Positions 16,425 through 23,729 of a DNA stretch of 64,000 nucleotides are shown piece after piece. Under the pieces are notes generated by a model that ran no database searches, was not told where the DNA came from, and was given only the letters and a program-made list of their open reading frames with translations. The stretch's first letter is position 1, and the number at the start of each line of letters is the position of its first letter. This DNA is from Sphaerisporangium krabiense (GTDB lineage: Bacteria > Actinomycetota > Actinomycetes > Streptosporangiales > Streptosporangiaceae): NCBI RefSeq assembly GCF_014200435.1, contig NZ_JACHBR010000001.1, forward strand, positions 3,813,501 through 3,877,500, written 5' to 3'. The translations under genes and the position numbers were made by a program.

Positions 16425-16959
16425 GCTCCCGGCGGCGCGCGCGGTAGGCGGCCACGTTGGCGCGGCTGGCGCAGCGCTCGGAGCAGTAGCGGCGCGACCG
16501 GTTGGAGGAGGTGTCGAGGTACACCCGGCGGCAGGGCGCGGCCTGGCACAGCCCGAGCCTGTCCACGCCCAGCTCGGTGACCAGGGCGGTCAGGCCCATG
16601 ACCGCGCCGGTGGCGTACTCGTCGCCGAGCCGCCCGCCCTCGGTCAGGTGCAGGTGCCAGCGCTGCCCGTCGTGGCGGGAGATCTGCGGGTGGACGGGCC
16701 TGCGGACCAGCAGGGAGTTGAGCCGCTCGACGACCCCCTCCTCGTCGCGGACGGCCGCGGCGGCGAAGACGGCGGCCAGCTCGGCGCGCAGTTCGCGCAG
16801 CACGCGCAGGTCCTCGCGGGTGAGGCGCCCCGCGTGCGCGGCGCGGCCGGCCTCGACCAGGAACCGCCGGGCGCCGTCGAGGGAGTCCAAGGGCTCTTCG
16901 CTGTTGACGAGCAGGACGGCCAGCTCGGCGTATGACGTCAGGTCCACGTGGAGTGCCAC
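16405..16959 (-). CDS. CGNR zinc-finger / ABATE-domain protein
   Basis: A 184-residue putative transcriptional regulator. The N-terminal ABATE-like helical region starts with VALHVDLTSYAELAVLLVNS. The C-terminal CGNR-type zinc finger has LCQAAPCRRVYLDTSSNRSRRYCSERC with the last Cys pair in YCSERC, then ASRANVAAYRARRR. GTG 16959 is chosen because the family starts near this residue; upstream in-frame codons exist up to 17034. It converges on and overlaps the 3' end of sodX. Target genes are unknown. Confidence 0.82.
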   Translation of the reverse strand: MALHVDLTSYAELAVLLVNSEEPLDSLDGARRFLVEAGRAAHAGRLTREDLRVLRELRAELAAVFAAAAVRDEEGVVERLNSLLVRRPVHPQISRHDGQRWHLHLTEGGRLGDEYATGAVMGLTALVTELGVDRLGLCQAAPCRRVYLDTSSNRSRRYCSERCASRANVAAYRARRRELSGRPA

Positions 16960-17415
16960 CCGTTGTAAGAGACGAGTAATGATGCCGGGTATTACATCGA
17001 GTATCGCACGGCCGGGGGGCGCGGTGGCGGACAACGGGCTCGGCCAGTGCTAGAACACCGTTCGGAATGAGGTGTGGGGACGGAGTGCCGGCCGTATGCG
17101 GATGGCATTACGAGGTGACGGGTACCGCTGGGGGTAATGCGGGCTTCCGCCCGGGTATGTGCAGTTAGAGGGGAATGACCCAGCTATATAGCTGGTTGGA
17201 ATCCGGTGCCGACGGGCGACCGCGCGCTGTTCTGTGGCGCAGCCGACACCGGCGGGCGGCGTTCCGTATGGCACAATCGAGCAACGGGTGACCCCCGTAC
17301 CCCCTCACGAGACGACCGTCAACGGCGACGGCATCCGGGCGGCTACCGAAGCCTGGGCCTTCGCCTGCCCGCGGCGTTCACCGAAGGAATCCGTCCTTTA
17401 CACACAGGGGTCGCT
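16960..17415. other. 456-bp intergenic region before the malic enzyme
   Basis: No gene is supported here. It holds the upstream region of the CGNR gene on the minus strand and the leader of the malic enzyme on the plus strand, plus a 16-bp palindrome described separately. An in-frame extension of the malic enzyme to 17206 exists but encodes sequence unlike the family. Confidence 0.6.
17180..17195. promoter_or_regulatory. Perfect 16-bp palindrome upstream of the malic enzyme
   Basis: CCAGCTATATAGCTGG is a perfect palindrome about 220 bp upstream of the malic enzyme start and 220 bp from the CGNR gene start. Its A/T centre contrasts with the G+C-rich surroundings. It is a candidate operator for a dimeric regulator; the CGNR protein next door is one untested possibility. 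Confidence 0.45.
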
Positions 17416-18606
17416 GTGGCCGTCACGCCGTTCTCCGCTTCTCTCGAATCCCTCGACGTCGATCCGATCTTCGCCGTGCACCGCGGCGGGAAGATCGAGG
17501 TCCGTTCCACCATTCCCGTCCGTGACGCGGACGACCTCTCGCTCGCCTACACGCCGGGCGTGGCCCAGGTGTGCACCGCCATCGCCGAGCAGCCCGACCT
17601 GGTCAACGACTACACCTGGGTCGGCGGCACCGTGGCGGTCGTCTCCGACGGCACGGCCGTGCTGGGCCTCGGCGACATCGGGCCGGCCGCCGCCATGCCG
17701 GTCATGGAGGGCAAGGCGCTGCTGTTCAAGGAGTTCGCCGGCGTCGACGCCGTGCCGATCTGCCTCGACTGCACCGACGTGGACGCCCTGGTGGAGACCG
17801 TCGCGCGGCTCGCGCCCTCCTTCGGCGGCATCAACCTGGAGGACATCAGCGCGCCCCGCTGCTTCGAGGTCGAGGACCGGTTGCGCGAGCGGCTCTCGAT
17901 CCCCGTCTTCCACGACGACCAGCACGGCACGGCCATCGTCGTGACGGCCGCCCTGCGCAACGCCGCCCGCGTCACAGGCCGGTCCCTCGGCGACCTGCGC
18001 GCGGTGGTGGCCGGCGCCGGCGCCTCCGGCGTCGCGGTGACCAGGATGCTGCTCAACGCCGGTATCGGCGACATCGCCGTGTCCGACTCCAAGGGCATGA
18101 TCTACCAGGGCCGCGAGGGGCTGAACCCCTCCAAGCGGGCGCTCGCCGAGGTCACCAACCGGGGCGGCTTCACCGGCTCCACCGAGGAGGCCCTGGCCGG
18201 GGCGGACGTCTTCGTCGGCCTGTCCGGCTCCACCCTCCCCGAGGGCGCCGTGGCCTCCATGGCGACCGACGCGATCGTGTTCGCCCTGTCCAACCCCACG
18301 CCCGAGGTCCTCCCCGAGGTCGCGAGGCGGCACGCGCGCGTGGTGGCGACCGGCCGCTCCGACTTCCCCAACCAGATCAACAACGTGCTCGCCTTCCCCG
18401 GCGTGTTCCGCGGCGCCCTCGACGTCCGGGCCTCGGCCATCACCGAGGCCATGAAGGTCGCCGCGGCCGACGCGCTCGCCGATGTCGTCGGCGAGGACCT
18501 CTCGGCCGACTACATCATCCCGAGCCCGTTCGACCAGCGCGTCGCCCCCGCGGTCGCCTCGGCCGTGGCCCACCAGGCCCGGCTGGACGGCGTCGCCCGC
18601 AGGTAG
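17416..18606 (+). CDS. NAD(P)-dependent malic enzyme
   Basis: Oxidative decarboxylation of malate to pyruvate. The 396-residue short-form enzyme shows the N-terminal [26 protein letters not shown], metal/substrate motif [27 protein letters not shown], the nucleotide-binding [17 protein letters not shown], and the C-terminal [19 protein letters not shown]. No phosphotransacetylase domain is attached, in contrast to long proteobacterial forms. GTG 17416 is preceded by AGGGG at five bases. It stands alone between the CGNR gene and the protease array. Cofactor preference cannot be decided by eye. Confidence 0.93.
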   Translation: MAVTPFSASLESLDVDPIFAVHRGGKIEVRSTIPVRDADDLSLAYTPGVAQVCTAIAEQPDLVNDYTWVGGTVAVVSDGTAVLGLGDIGPAAAMPVMEGKALLFKEFAGVDAVPICLDCTDVDALVETVARLAPSFGGINLEDISAPRCFEVEDRLRERLSIPVFHDDQHGTAIVVTAALRNAARVTGRSLGDLRAVVAGAGASGVAVTRMLLNAGIGDIAVSDSKGMIYQGREGLNPSKRALAEVTNRGGFTGSTEEALAGADVFVGLSGSTLPEGAVASMATDAIVFALSNPTPEVLPEVARRHARVVATGRSDFPNQINNVLAFPGVFRGALDVRASAITEAMKVAAADALADVVGEDLSADYIIPSPFDQRVAPAVASAVAHQARLDGVARR

Positions 18607-18759
18607 GCGCTTCCCGGCGCGGGCGACCACGGCTTCGCCGGCGAGATCCTCACCGGCAAAGCTCGCGCCAAAGCCATATATATAGGACAACTCTCGCCAC
18701 GGGCCTCGGGCGGGCACCGGGTGACCCGCCCCCGCCGCGTGAGGTCAGGGAAACGCCGA

Positions 18760-18788
18760 GCGGGGCCCGGCCGTCGGCCGAGCCCCGC
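18760..18788 (-). terminator. Hairpin downstream of protease paralogue A
   Basis: GCGGGGC and GCCCCGC arms flank an inner CGGCCG/CGGCC stem, 17 bp past the stop codon of paralogue A on the minus strand. Confidence 0.6.
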
Positions 18789-18804
18789 GTTTCGCCGGGT
18801 GAGG

Positions 18805-19881
18805 TCAGCGGATCGAGCCGGACCACATGTTGGCGGCCTTGCGGTACACCGCGTAGGTCTCGCTGTCGAAGTACGGCGAGCTGCTGAAGTCGTACCGGCC
18901 GTTGCCGTCGGAGTCGCCGAGCAGGCTCGTCACGCCGTTGATGTAGCCGAGCCGCTTGGTGCTGCTGTAGCCGTCGATCCACGGAGCGCCGGCCGCGCCC
19001 GCCGTCATGGAGCACTTGACGGCGATCTGCGCCTCGGCCTTGTAGGCGGCCGCGACGCCCGCGGGCTTGGTCTTGCCGTAGCACCACTTGGGCGTGACGC
19101 CCGTGTAGGGCTTGTCGCCGTCGGGGTGCGGGCCCGCCGGGTAGCCGAAGACGTAGACCGGACGGCCGATCTTCTGGTTCCAGGCGAAGCCCTGGCCGCC
19201 GACGTTGTCGCCGAGACGGCCGGCGTCCTTCCAGGTCCGCGCGTCGATGCCGTTGTAGACGGTGACGAAGGCGTAGTCGCTGTCGTAGTCCTCGTACACC
19301 GCGAGGTCGTAGTGGGTGTAAGCGGACTTGCCGACGTACACGCCCCACGGGGCCTTGCCCTGGTAGTAGCCGGGGATGAACACCCAGCGGTCCAGGGTCT
19401 CGCGGTTGAGGTCGGTGTTGTAGACGCAGTGACCGGCCGTCGCGACCAGGTTGTGGTACTTGCTCTGGACCGAGGAGGCCGAGCACCAGTACGGCTTGCC
19501 GTTGACCCGGAAGAACACCTTGCCGATCGTGCGCGGCAGGTTGACGTTCTTCACCTTGGTGGGCTTGACCTTCTCCTGCCCGATCGGCGGGATGCTGCCG
19601 GTCTTGCCGTCGGGGGCCGCGTCGCTGCCGCCGAACTTGACCTTGCCCTTGACCGCGGTGTCGTTGGAGTAGCGGGAGGCGGCCTTGAGCTGCCTGCCGC
19701 CGTTCGCGGTCCAGAACTTGGCGATGTCGCTCGCCTTGCCCTTGCTGGAGGCGAGGGAGACGTTCGTCGGCTGAGGCTTGGCCGTGGCCTCGGCGGACGA
19801 GGTGAGAGCGGCGCCGATCAGACCGGTGGCGGTGACGGCGGCGCCCAGGGGGAGGATGAGGTGCTTGGCTCGGATTGTCAT
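18805..19881 (-). CDS. Secreted trypsin-fold protein, paralogue A, catalytic Ser replaced by Ala
   Basis: A 358-residue secreted S1-like protein with an N-terminal signal peptide (RAKHLILPLGAAVTATGLIGAALTSSAEA). A conserved pro-region ends near 112, and the chymotrypsin-like domain follows. His151 in VATAGHC and Asp202 in DSDYAFV are present. The nucleophile block reads MTAGAAGAPW, whereas paralogues B-E have GxSGGPW: Ala297 replaces Ser and Ala299 replaces the oxyanion Gly. The codons are GCC and GCT, so more than one base change is needed. It should be catalytically dead unless it works by another mechanism. The reading frame is intact, so a retained binding or decoy role is plausible (inference). 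The insert of C/D/F is absent. Confidence 0.88.
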   Translation of the reverse strand: MTIRAKHLILPLGAAVTATGLIGAALTSSAEATAKPQPTNVSLASSKGKASDIAKFWTANGGRQLKAASRYSNDTAVKGKVKFGGSDAAPDGKTGSIPPIGQEKVKPTKVKNVNLPRTIGKVFFRVNGKPYWCSASSVQSKYHNLVATAGHCVYNTDLNRETLDRWVFIPGYYQGKAPWGVYVGKSAYTHYDLAVYEDYDSDYAFVTVYNGIDARTWKDAGRLGDNVGGQGFAWNQKIGRPVYVFGYPAGPHPDGDKPYTGVTPKWCYGKTKPAGVAAAYKAEAQIAVKCSMTAGAAGAPWIDGYSSTKRLGYINGVTSLLGDSDGNGRYDFSSSPYFDSETYAVYRKAANMWSGSIR

Positions 19882-19916
19882 ATAACTCCTTATCTTCCAT
19901 GGCTCATCACTTATGA

Positions 19917-19936
19917 CCCATGGGTCCCAAAGGGAT
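19917..19936 (-). promoter_or_regulatory. Shared upstream element of the protease array (copy at A)
   Basis: CCCATGGGTCCCAAAGGGAT, 36-55 bp upstream of the paralogue A start. It resembles the elements at the same distance before C, D and F (CCCATGCGT then AAAGGGAT or AAAGAGAC). It is a likely core promoter or operator block. The 317-bp gap 19882-20198 otherwise holds only the terminator of B. Confidence 0.5.
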
Positions 19937-20120
19937 GACTTCGAGCCTATGCGGGTTCTTTACCAGGGCCATATATGAAAACCGACATAAGCGGACAAGT
20001 GGGCAGTAATGGGTGCTCGATGTCAGGGAAACCTCACCTCTGGGTGAGGTTGAGATGTGAGATCTGTAACCATGATCCGGCCGTTTCGGTCCGCGTCGGC
20101 GTGGTCTCGCCCCACGCGAA

Positions 20121-20144
20121 AGGGCCCGGCCGGAGCCGGGCCCT
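20121..20144 (-). terminator. Hairpin downstream of protease paralogue B
   Basis: Perfect 10-bp stem, AGGGCCCGGC and GCCGGGCCCT, with a CGGA tetraloop, 55 bp beyond the stop codon of paralogue B on the minus strand. Confidence 0.75.
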
Positions 20145-20198
20145 GAGAGCGTCGTCCGGAGTGCTCACCTCATGAGTGGCGCGCCCCGGTCGCGGGGG

Positions 20199-21296
20199 TC
20201 ACTTGGTGATCGACCCGGACCACAGGTTGCTGGCCAGGCTGTAGATCGAGTAGGTCTCGCTGTCGAAGTACGGCGAGGTCGCGAAGTCGTAGCGCTGGTT
20301 GCCGTCGGAGTCGCCGACCAGGCTGGTCACGCCGTTGACGTAACCGAGACGCTTGGTGCTGCTGTACTGGGCGATCCAGGGGCCGCCCGACGCGCCCGCG
20401 GTCATCGAGCACTTGATGGCGATCTGCGCCTCGGCCTTGAACGCGCTCGCCGCGCCCGCGGCCACGGTCTTGCCGTAGCAGTACTTCGGCGTGAGGCCGG
20501 TGTAGGGCTTGTCGCCGTCGGGGTGCGGGCCCGCCGGGTAACCGAAGGCGTACACGAGCTGGCCGATCTTCTGGTTCCAGCTGAAGCCCTGGCCGCCGAC
20601 GTTGTCACCGAGGCGTCCGGCGTCCACCCACTTGGGGGAGTTCCAGCTCGCCGCCGTCACACCGTTGTAGACGGTGACGAAGGCGTAGTCGCTGTCGAAG
20701 TCCTCGTAGTTGGCGAAGTCGTAGTGCGTGTAGGCCGACTTGCCGACGTAGATGCCCCAGGGAGCCTTGCCCTGGTAGTAGCCGGGGATGAACACCCACT
20801 CGTCGAGGGTGTCACGGTTGCCGTCCACGTCGTAGACGCAGTGCCCGGCGGTGGCGACCAGGTTGCGGTACTTGCCCTGGATCGAGGAGGCGGAGCACCA
20901 GTAGTCCTTGCCGTCCAGGCGGAAGAACACCTTGCCGATGGTGCGCGGCAGGTTGACGTTCTTGACCCTGGTCGGCGTGATCTTCTCGCCGCCGATCGGG
21001 GGGACGATCCCGGTCTTGCCGTCGGGGGCCGCGTCGCCGCCGCCCAGCTTGATCTTGCCCTGCACGGCCGCGTCGTCGGTGAACTTGGCGGCGGCCTTGA
21101 GGCGCTTGCCGTTGCCGGCGGTCCACGCCTTCACGGTCTTCAGGGCCTGCGCCTTGCTCGTGGCCAGGCCGTCGGAAGCGGGAGCGGCGGCCGTGGTGGC
21201 GGCCGTCGCGGAGGTGGTGAGGGTTGCCGCGATCATGCCGGTGGCGATCACCGCGCCACCAAGGGGAAGCACGAAGCGCTTGACTCGGGTGTTCAC
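20199..21296 (-). CDS. Secreted trypsin-like serine protease, paralogue B
   Basis: A 365-residue secreted S1-family peptidase with an intact triad: His152 (VATAGHC), Asp203 (DSDYAFV) and Ser303 (MTAGASGGPW). The signal peptide is KRFVLPLGGAVIATGMIAATLTTSATA, followed by a pro-region and the conserved block VKNVNLPRTIGKVFF. The short insertless form is used between the Asp strand and DAGRLGDNVGGQGF. GTG 21296 is the start because AAGGAG lies five bases upstream. It is the second of six tandem paralogues on this strand. An 18-bp palindrome lies just upstream of the ribosome-binding site and a CRP-type box lies 244 bp upstream, suggesting tight control. Substrate specificity cannot be assigned by eye. 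Confidence 0.9.
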   Translation of the reverse strand: MNTRVKRFVLPLGGAVIATGMIAATLTTSATAATTAAAPASDGLATSKAQALKTVKAWTAGNGKRLKAAAKFTDDAAVQGKIKLGGGDAAPDGKTGIVPPIGGEKITPTRVKNVNLPRTIGKVFFRLDGKDYWCSASSIQGKYRNLVATAGHCVYDVDGNRDTLDEWVFIPGYYQGKAPWGIYVGKSAYTHYDFANYEDFDSDYAFVTVYNGVTAASWNSPKWVDAGRLGDNVGGQGFSWNQKIGQLVYAFGYPAGPHPDGDKPYTGLTPKYCYGKTVAAGAASAFKAEAQIAIKCSMTAGASGGPWIAQYSSTKRLGYVNGVTSLVGDSDGNQRYDFATSPYFDSETYSIYSLASNLWSGSITK

Positions 21297-21315
21297 TGAG
21301 ACTCCTTGTCCTGCC

Positions 21316-21333
21316 GCAGGAGTTAACTCCTGC
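21316..21333. promoter_or_regulatory. 18-bp perfect palindrome before paralogue B
   Basis: GCAGGAGTTAACTCCTGC, a perfect palindrome 20-37 bp upstream of the start codon. As RNA it could fold beside the ribosome-binding site; as DNA it could be an operator. The other paralogues lack it. The rest of the 369-bp gap 21297-21665 holds a CRP-type box and the terminator of C. Confidence 0.5.
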
Positions 21334-21539
21334 CTCACTAGTCCCATAAGGGGCAGTACGAACCTATAGGTCTGACCATGAGTAATGGGTCAGAAGCCAC
21401 GTCGGCGAGACGCTCATCCGGGCCGGTCGCCGCCGCGCCACAGGCGCTGAAGAATTCCGTGGCCGTCACACTCGTACTGGTGGAAACGGTCCAAAACCCC
21501 GAATATGCGAGCGGCCGGAACGGATCATCATCGACCTGA

Positions 21540-21555
21540 TGTGAGCTAAATCACT
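21540..21555 (-). promoter_or_regulatory. CRP-type box upstream of paralogue B
   Basis: TGTGAGCTAAATCACT, one mismatch from TGTGA-N6-TCACA, 244 bp upstream of the start of paralogue B. Equivalent boxes occur upstream of C and D. Confidence 0.55.
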
Positions 21556-21586
21556 TCAAGGGCCGTTGAAGCCTCGCCGTCAAACG

Positions 21587-21621
21587 CCACAGGACCCGGC
21601 AACGAATGCCGGGCCCTGTGG
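21587..21621 (-). terminator. Hairpin downstream of protease paralogue C
   Basis: CCACAGGACCCGGCA and TGCCGGGCCCTGTGG, a 15-bp stem with one mismatch and a 5-nt loop, 45 bp beyond the stop codon of paralogue C. The sequence around it is nearly repeated downstream of D. Confidence 0.75.
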
Positions 21622-21665
21622 GTGGAGCTGGTGTCCTAGCGATCCAGGACGTCGTTCAGGTTGGC

Positions 21666-23201
21666 TCAGGCCTTGGTGACCAGGGAGCCGTCCTTGGCGA
21701 CGATCGAGCCGGACCACAGGTTGGCGGCCGACTTGTAGATCGCGTAGGTCTCGCTGTCGAAGTACGGCGAGGTGCTGAAGTCGATGCGGCCGTTGGCGTC
21801 CGCGTCACCGATGAGGCTGGTGACACCGTTGACGTAACCGAGACGCTTGGTGCTGCTGTACTTCAGCAGCCACGGGCCACCGGAGGAGCCGGCGGTCATG
21901 GAGCACTTCAGACCGATCTGAGCCTCGGCCTTGAACGCGGCGGCCGGCTTGGCGGCGAAGGTCTTGCCGTAGCACCACTTCGGCGTGTAGCCGGTGAAGG
22001 CCTGGTCGCCGTCGGGGTGCGGAGCCGCCGGGTAACCGAAGATGTAGACCGGCTGGCCGATCTTCTGGTTCCAGGTGAAGCCCTGGCCGCCGACGTTGTC
22101 GCCCAGGCGACCGGCGTCCTTGAAGTACCGGATGACGTAGATCGTCTTGTAGTACTTCAGCGACGGGGTCTTCTGAACCTTGTACTCAACGTAGTAGTGC
22201 GTGATGGTGTACGCGTGGTCCTTGATCTGCTTGTAGCCAGGACCGCTGTACTTGTTGTAGGTCTCCTCGTCGACGATCTCCTCCTTCGGAGGCTTCGGCG
22301 ACTTGTGGAAGTTCACGGGCTTGTCCGCGTCGGGAGCCGCCGCGTACTCGTCCTTGGTGACTTCCTTCTCGGCGATCTGGCCGTCCTTGCTGTCCCAAGG
22401 CACGACCTTCTCGGTCCCGGCGTCCTTGACGAAGACCGGAGCGTCGGGGCCGTACTCGTCCTTGAGCTTGTTGTACTCCTTCTCCGTGATCTCCACGTCG
22501 TGGGAGTACTTCTCGCCGTTCCAGGCGTCGTAGGTCTTCTTGGTGACTTCCTTCTCGCCACCAACGGCGATGCCGTTGTAGACGGTCACGAAGGCGTAGT
22601 CGCTGTCGAAGTCCTCGTAGACCGCGAAGTCGTAGTGGGTGTACGCGGCCTTGCCGACGTAGATGCCCCAGGGAGCCTTGCCCTGGTAGTAGCCCGGGAT
22701 GAACACCCAGTTGTCCAGAGCGCCGTTCTGGATGCCCTCGTCGAACACGCAGTGCCCGGCGGTGGAGACCAGGTTGTGGTACTTGCTCTGGATGGAGGAC
22801 GCGGAGCACCAGTACTCCTTGTCACCCACGGTGAAGAACACCTTGCCGATGGTCTTCGGCAGGTTGACGTTCTTGACCTTGGTCGGGGTGACCTTCTCCT
22901 GGCCGATCGGGGGGACCACGCCAGCCTTGCCGTCGGGGGCGGCGTCGCCACCACCGAGCTTGACCTTGCCCGAAACCTGGCTGTCCTCGGTGTACTGGGT
23001 GGCGGCCTTCAGGTTCGCCCCGCCGTTGGCGGTCCAGTAGTTGCTGATCTTCTTGGCCTCACTTGCGGACGCCAGGGAGACCGTCTTCTTCGCCGGCGCG
23101 GCGGCGGCGTTGGCCGAGGTGACCAGAGTGGCGCCGATCATGCTGGTGGCGGCGATGGCACCACCCAGGGGCAGGGCGAGACGCTTGACTCGGGTGTTCA
23201 A
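21666..23201 (-). CDS. Secreted trypsin-like serine protease with variable insert, paralogue C
   Basis: A 511-residue secreted S1-family peptidase with triad His150 (VSTAGHC), Asp201 and Ser440 (MTAGSSGGPW). The unusual feature is an insert of about 149 residues (212-360) between the Asp strand and DAGRLGDNVGGQGF. It is rich in Lys, Glu and Tyr and built from repeats of the form (V/I)T-x-x-x-Y, for example KEVTKKTYDAWNG, VEITEKEYNKL, KEVTKDEY and EIVDEETYNKYSGPGY. Its function is unknown; a substrate-binding or regulatory module is inference. The start is TTG at 23201, supported by AAGGAG seven bases upstream and by alignment with the GTG start of D. It is nearly identical to D outside the insert. 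Confidence 0.88.
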   Translation of the reverse strand: MNTRVKRLALPLGGAIAATSMIGATLVTSANAAAAPAKKTVSLASASEAKKISNYWTANGGANLKAATQYTEDSQVSGKVKLGGGDAAPDGKAGVVPPIGQEKVTPTKVKNVNLPKTIGKVFFTVGDKEYWCSASSIQSKYHNLVSTAGHCVFDEGIQNGALDNWVFIPGYYQGKAPWGIYVGKAAYTHYDFAVYEDFDSDYAFVTVYNGIAVGGEKEVTKKTYDAWNGEKYSHDVEITEKEYNKLKDEYGPDAPVFVKDAGTEKVVPWDSKDGQIAEKEVTKDEYAAAPDADKPVNFHKSPKPPKEEIVDEETYNKYSGPGYKQIKDHAYTITHYYVEYKVQKTPSLKYYKTIYVIRYFKDAGRLGDNVGGQGFTWNQKIGQPVYIFGYPAAPHPDGDQAFTGYTPKWCYGKTFAAKPAAAFKAEAQIGLKCSMTAGSSGGPWLLKYSSTKRLGYVNGVTSLIGDADANGRIDFSTSPYFDSETYAIYKSAANLWSGSIVAKDGSLVTKA

Positions 23202-23238
23202 GGAAACTCCTTGGGCTGTCGTGGAACGCAATCGGCGT

Positions 23239-23259
23239 CCCATGCGTCAGTAAAGGGAT
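23239..23259 (-). promoter_or_regulatory. Shared upstream element of the protease array (copy at C)
   Basis: Contains CCATGCGTCAGTAAAGGGAT, 38-58 bp upstream of the start of C. It is identical in D and similar in A and F. The rest of the 528-bp gap 23202-23729 contains a CRP-type box and the terminator of D but no gene. Confidence 0.6.
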
Positions 23260-23475
23260 AGCTAGGAAGATACAGAGTTGATCTTGGGCTGTGTGCGGCA
23301 TTCGACGGATTTTTCACCCTCGCCCCGGCGTGATCTTCCCGTAACCATTTGGTGAGCCTGTCGTGCTCTGTCCGCCGAGTGCCAAGCGTCTGACTCGTCG
23401 CAGATCAGTGGGGTTGACTCAGCGGTGAGCCATATGTGACTCACGTGGTGGAGTACGCCCGGTGTTCACCTGCTA

Positions 23476-23491
23476 TGTGACGCAGATCACA
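23476..23491 (-). promoter_or_regulatory. Perfect CRP-type box upstream of paralogue C
   Basis: TGTGACGCAGATCACA matches TGTGA-N6-TCACA exactly. It lies 275 bp upstream of the start of C. Confidence 0.65.
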
Positions 23492-23654
23492 CTGGCCCGA
23501 TGGAGCCGAAACGGCGTCTGCTGCGTCTAAATCCGTCCGATCTCACGGGCGGTAACGTGTCCGGCGCGGCCCGCGCTCGCTTCGGTCCGTCCCCGAGCTC
23601 CCCGCGGCGGCCCGCGCGCAGAAGCCGGCCGCCCGATGTCCCCGTAAACGCCGA

Positions 23655-23682
23655 CAGGACCCGGCACGAGTGCCGGGTCCTG
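23655..23682 (-). terminator. Hairpin downstream of protease paralogue D
   Basis: Perfect 12-bp stem, CAGGACCCGGCA and TGCCGGGTCCTG, with a CGAG tetraloop, 48 bp beyond the stop codon of D. Confidence 0.8.
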
Positions 23683-23729
23683 CGGGTGGAGCTGGTGTCC
23701 TAGCGACCTAGGACGTCGTTCAGGTTGGC

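Larger units (their letters stand above)
21587..23290 (-). repeat. Tandem duplication unit 1 (terminator, gene C, upstream region)
   Basis: This stretch and 23655-25370 share terminator, 3' flank, coding ends, signal peptide, ribosome-binding region and upstream element with near identity. They differ strongly only within the central insert of the coding region, and diverge again further upstream. Confidence 0.75.

Noticed and set aside
18672..18690. CCATATATATAGG patch near the malic enzyme 3' end
   Set aside because: A+T-rich and nearly symmetrical, but not a true palindrome, and it lies between two convergent 3' ends where a promoter is unlikely.
20056..20071. CRP-like TGTGA-GATCTG-TAACC upstream of paralogue A
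   Set aside because: Only one arm matches; the second arm differs at two of five positions, so it is not called as a site.
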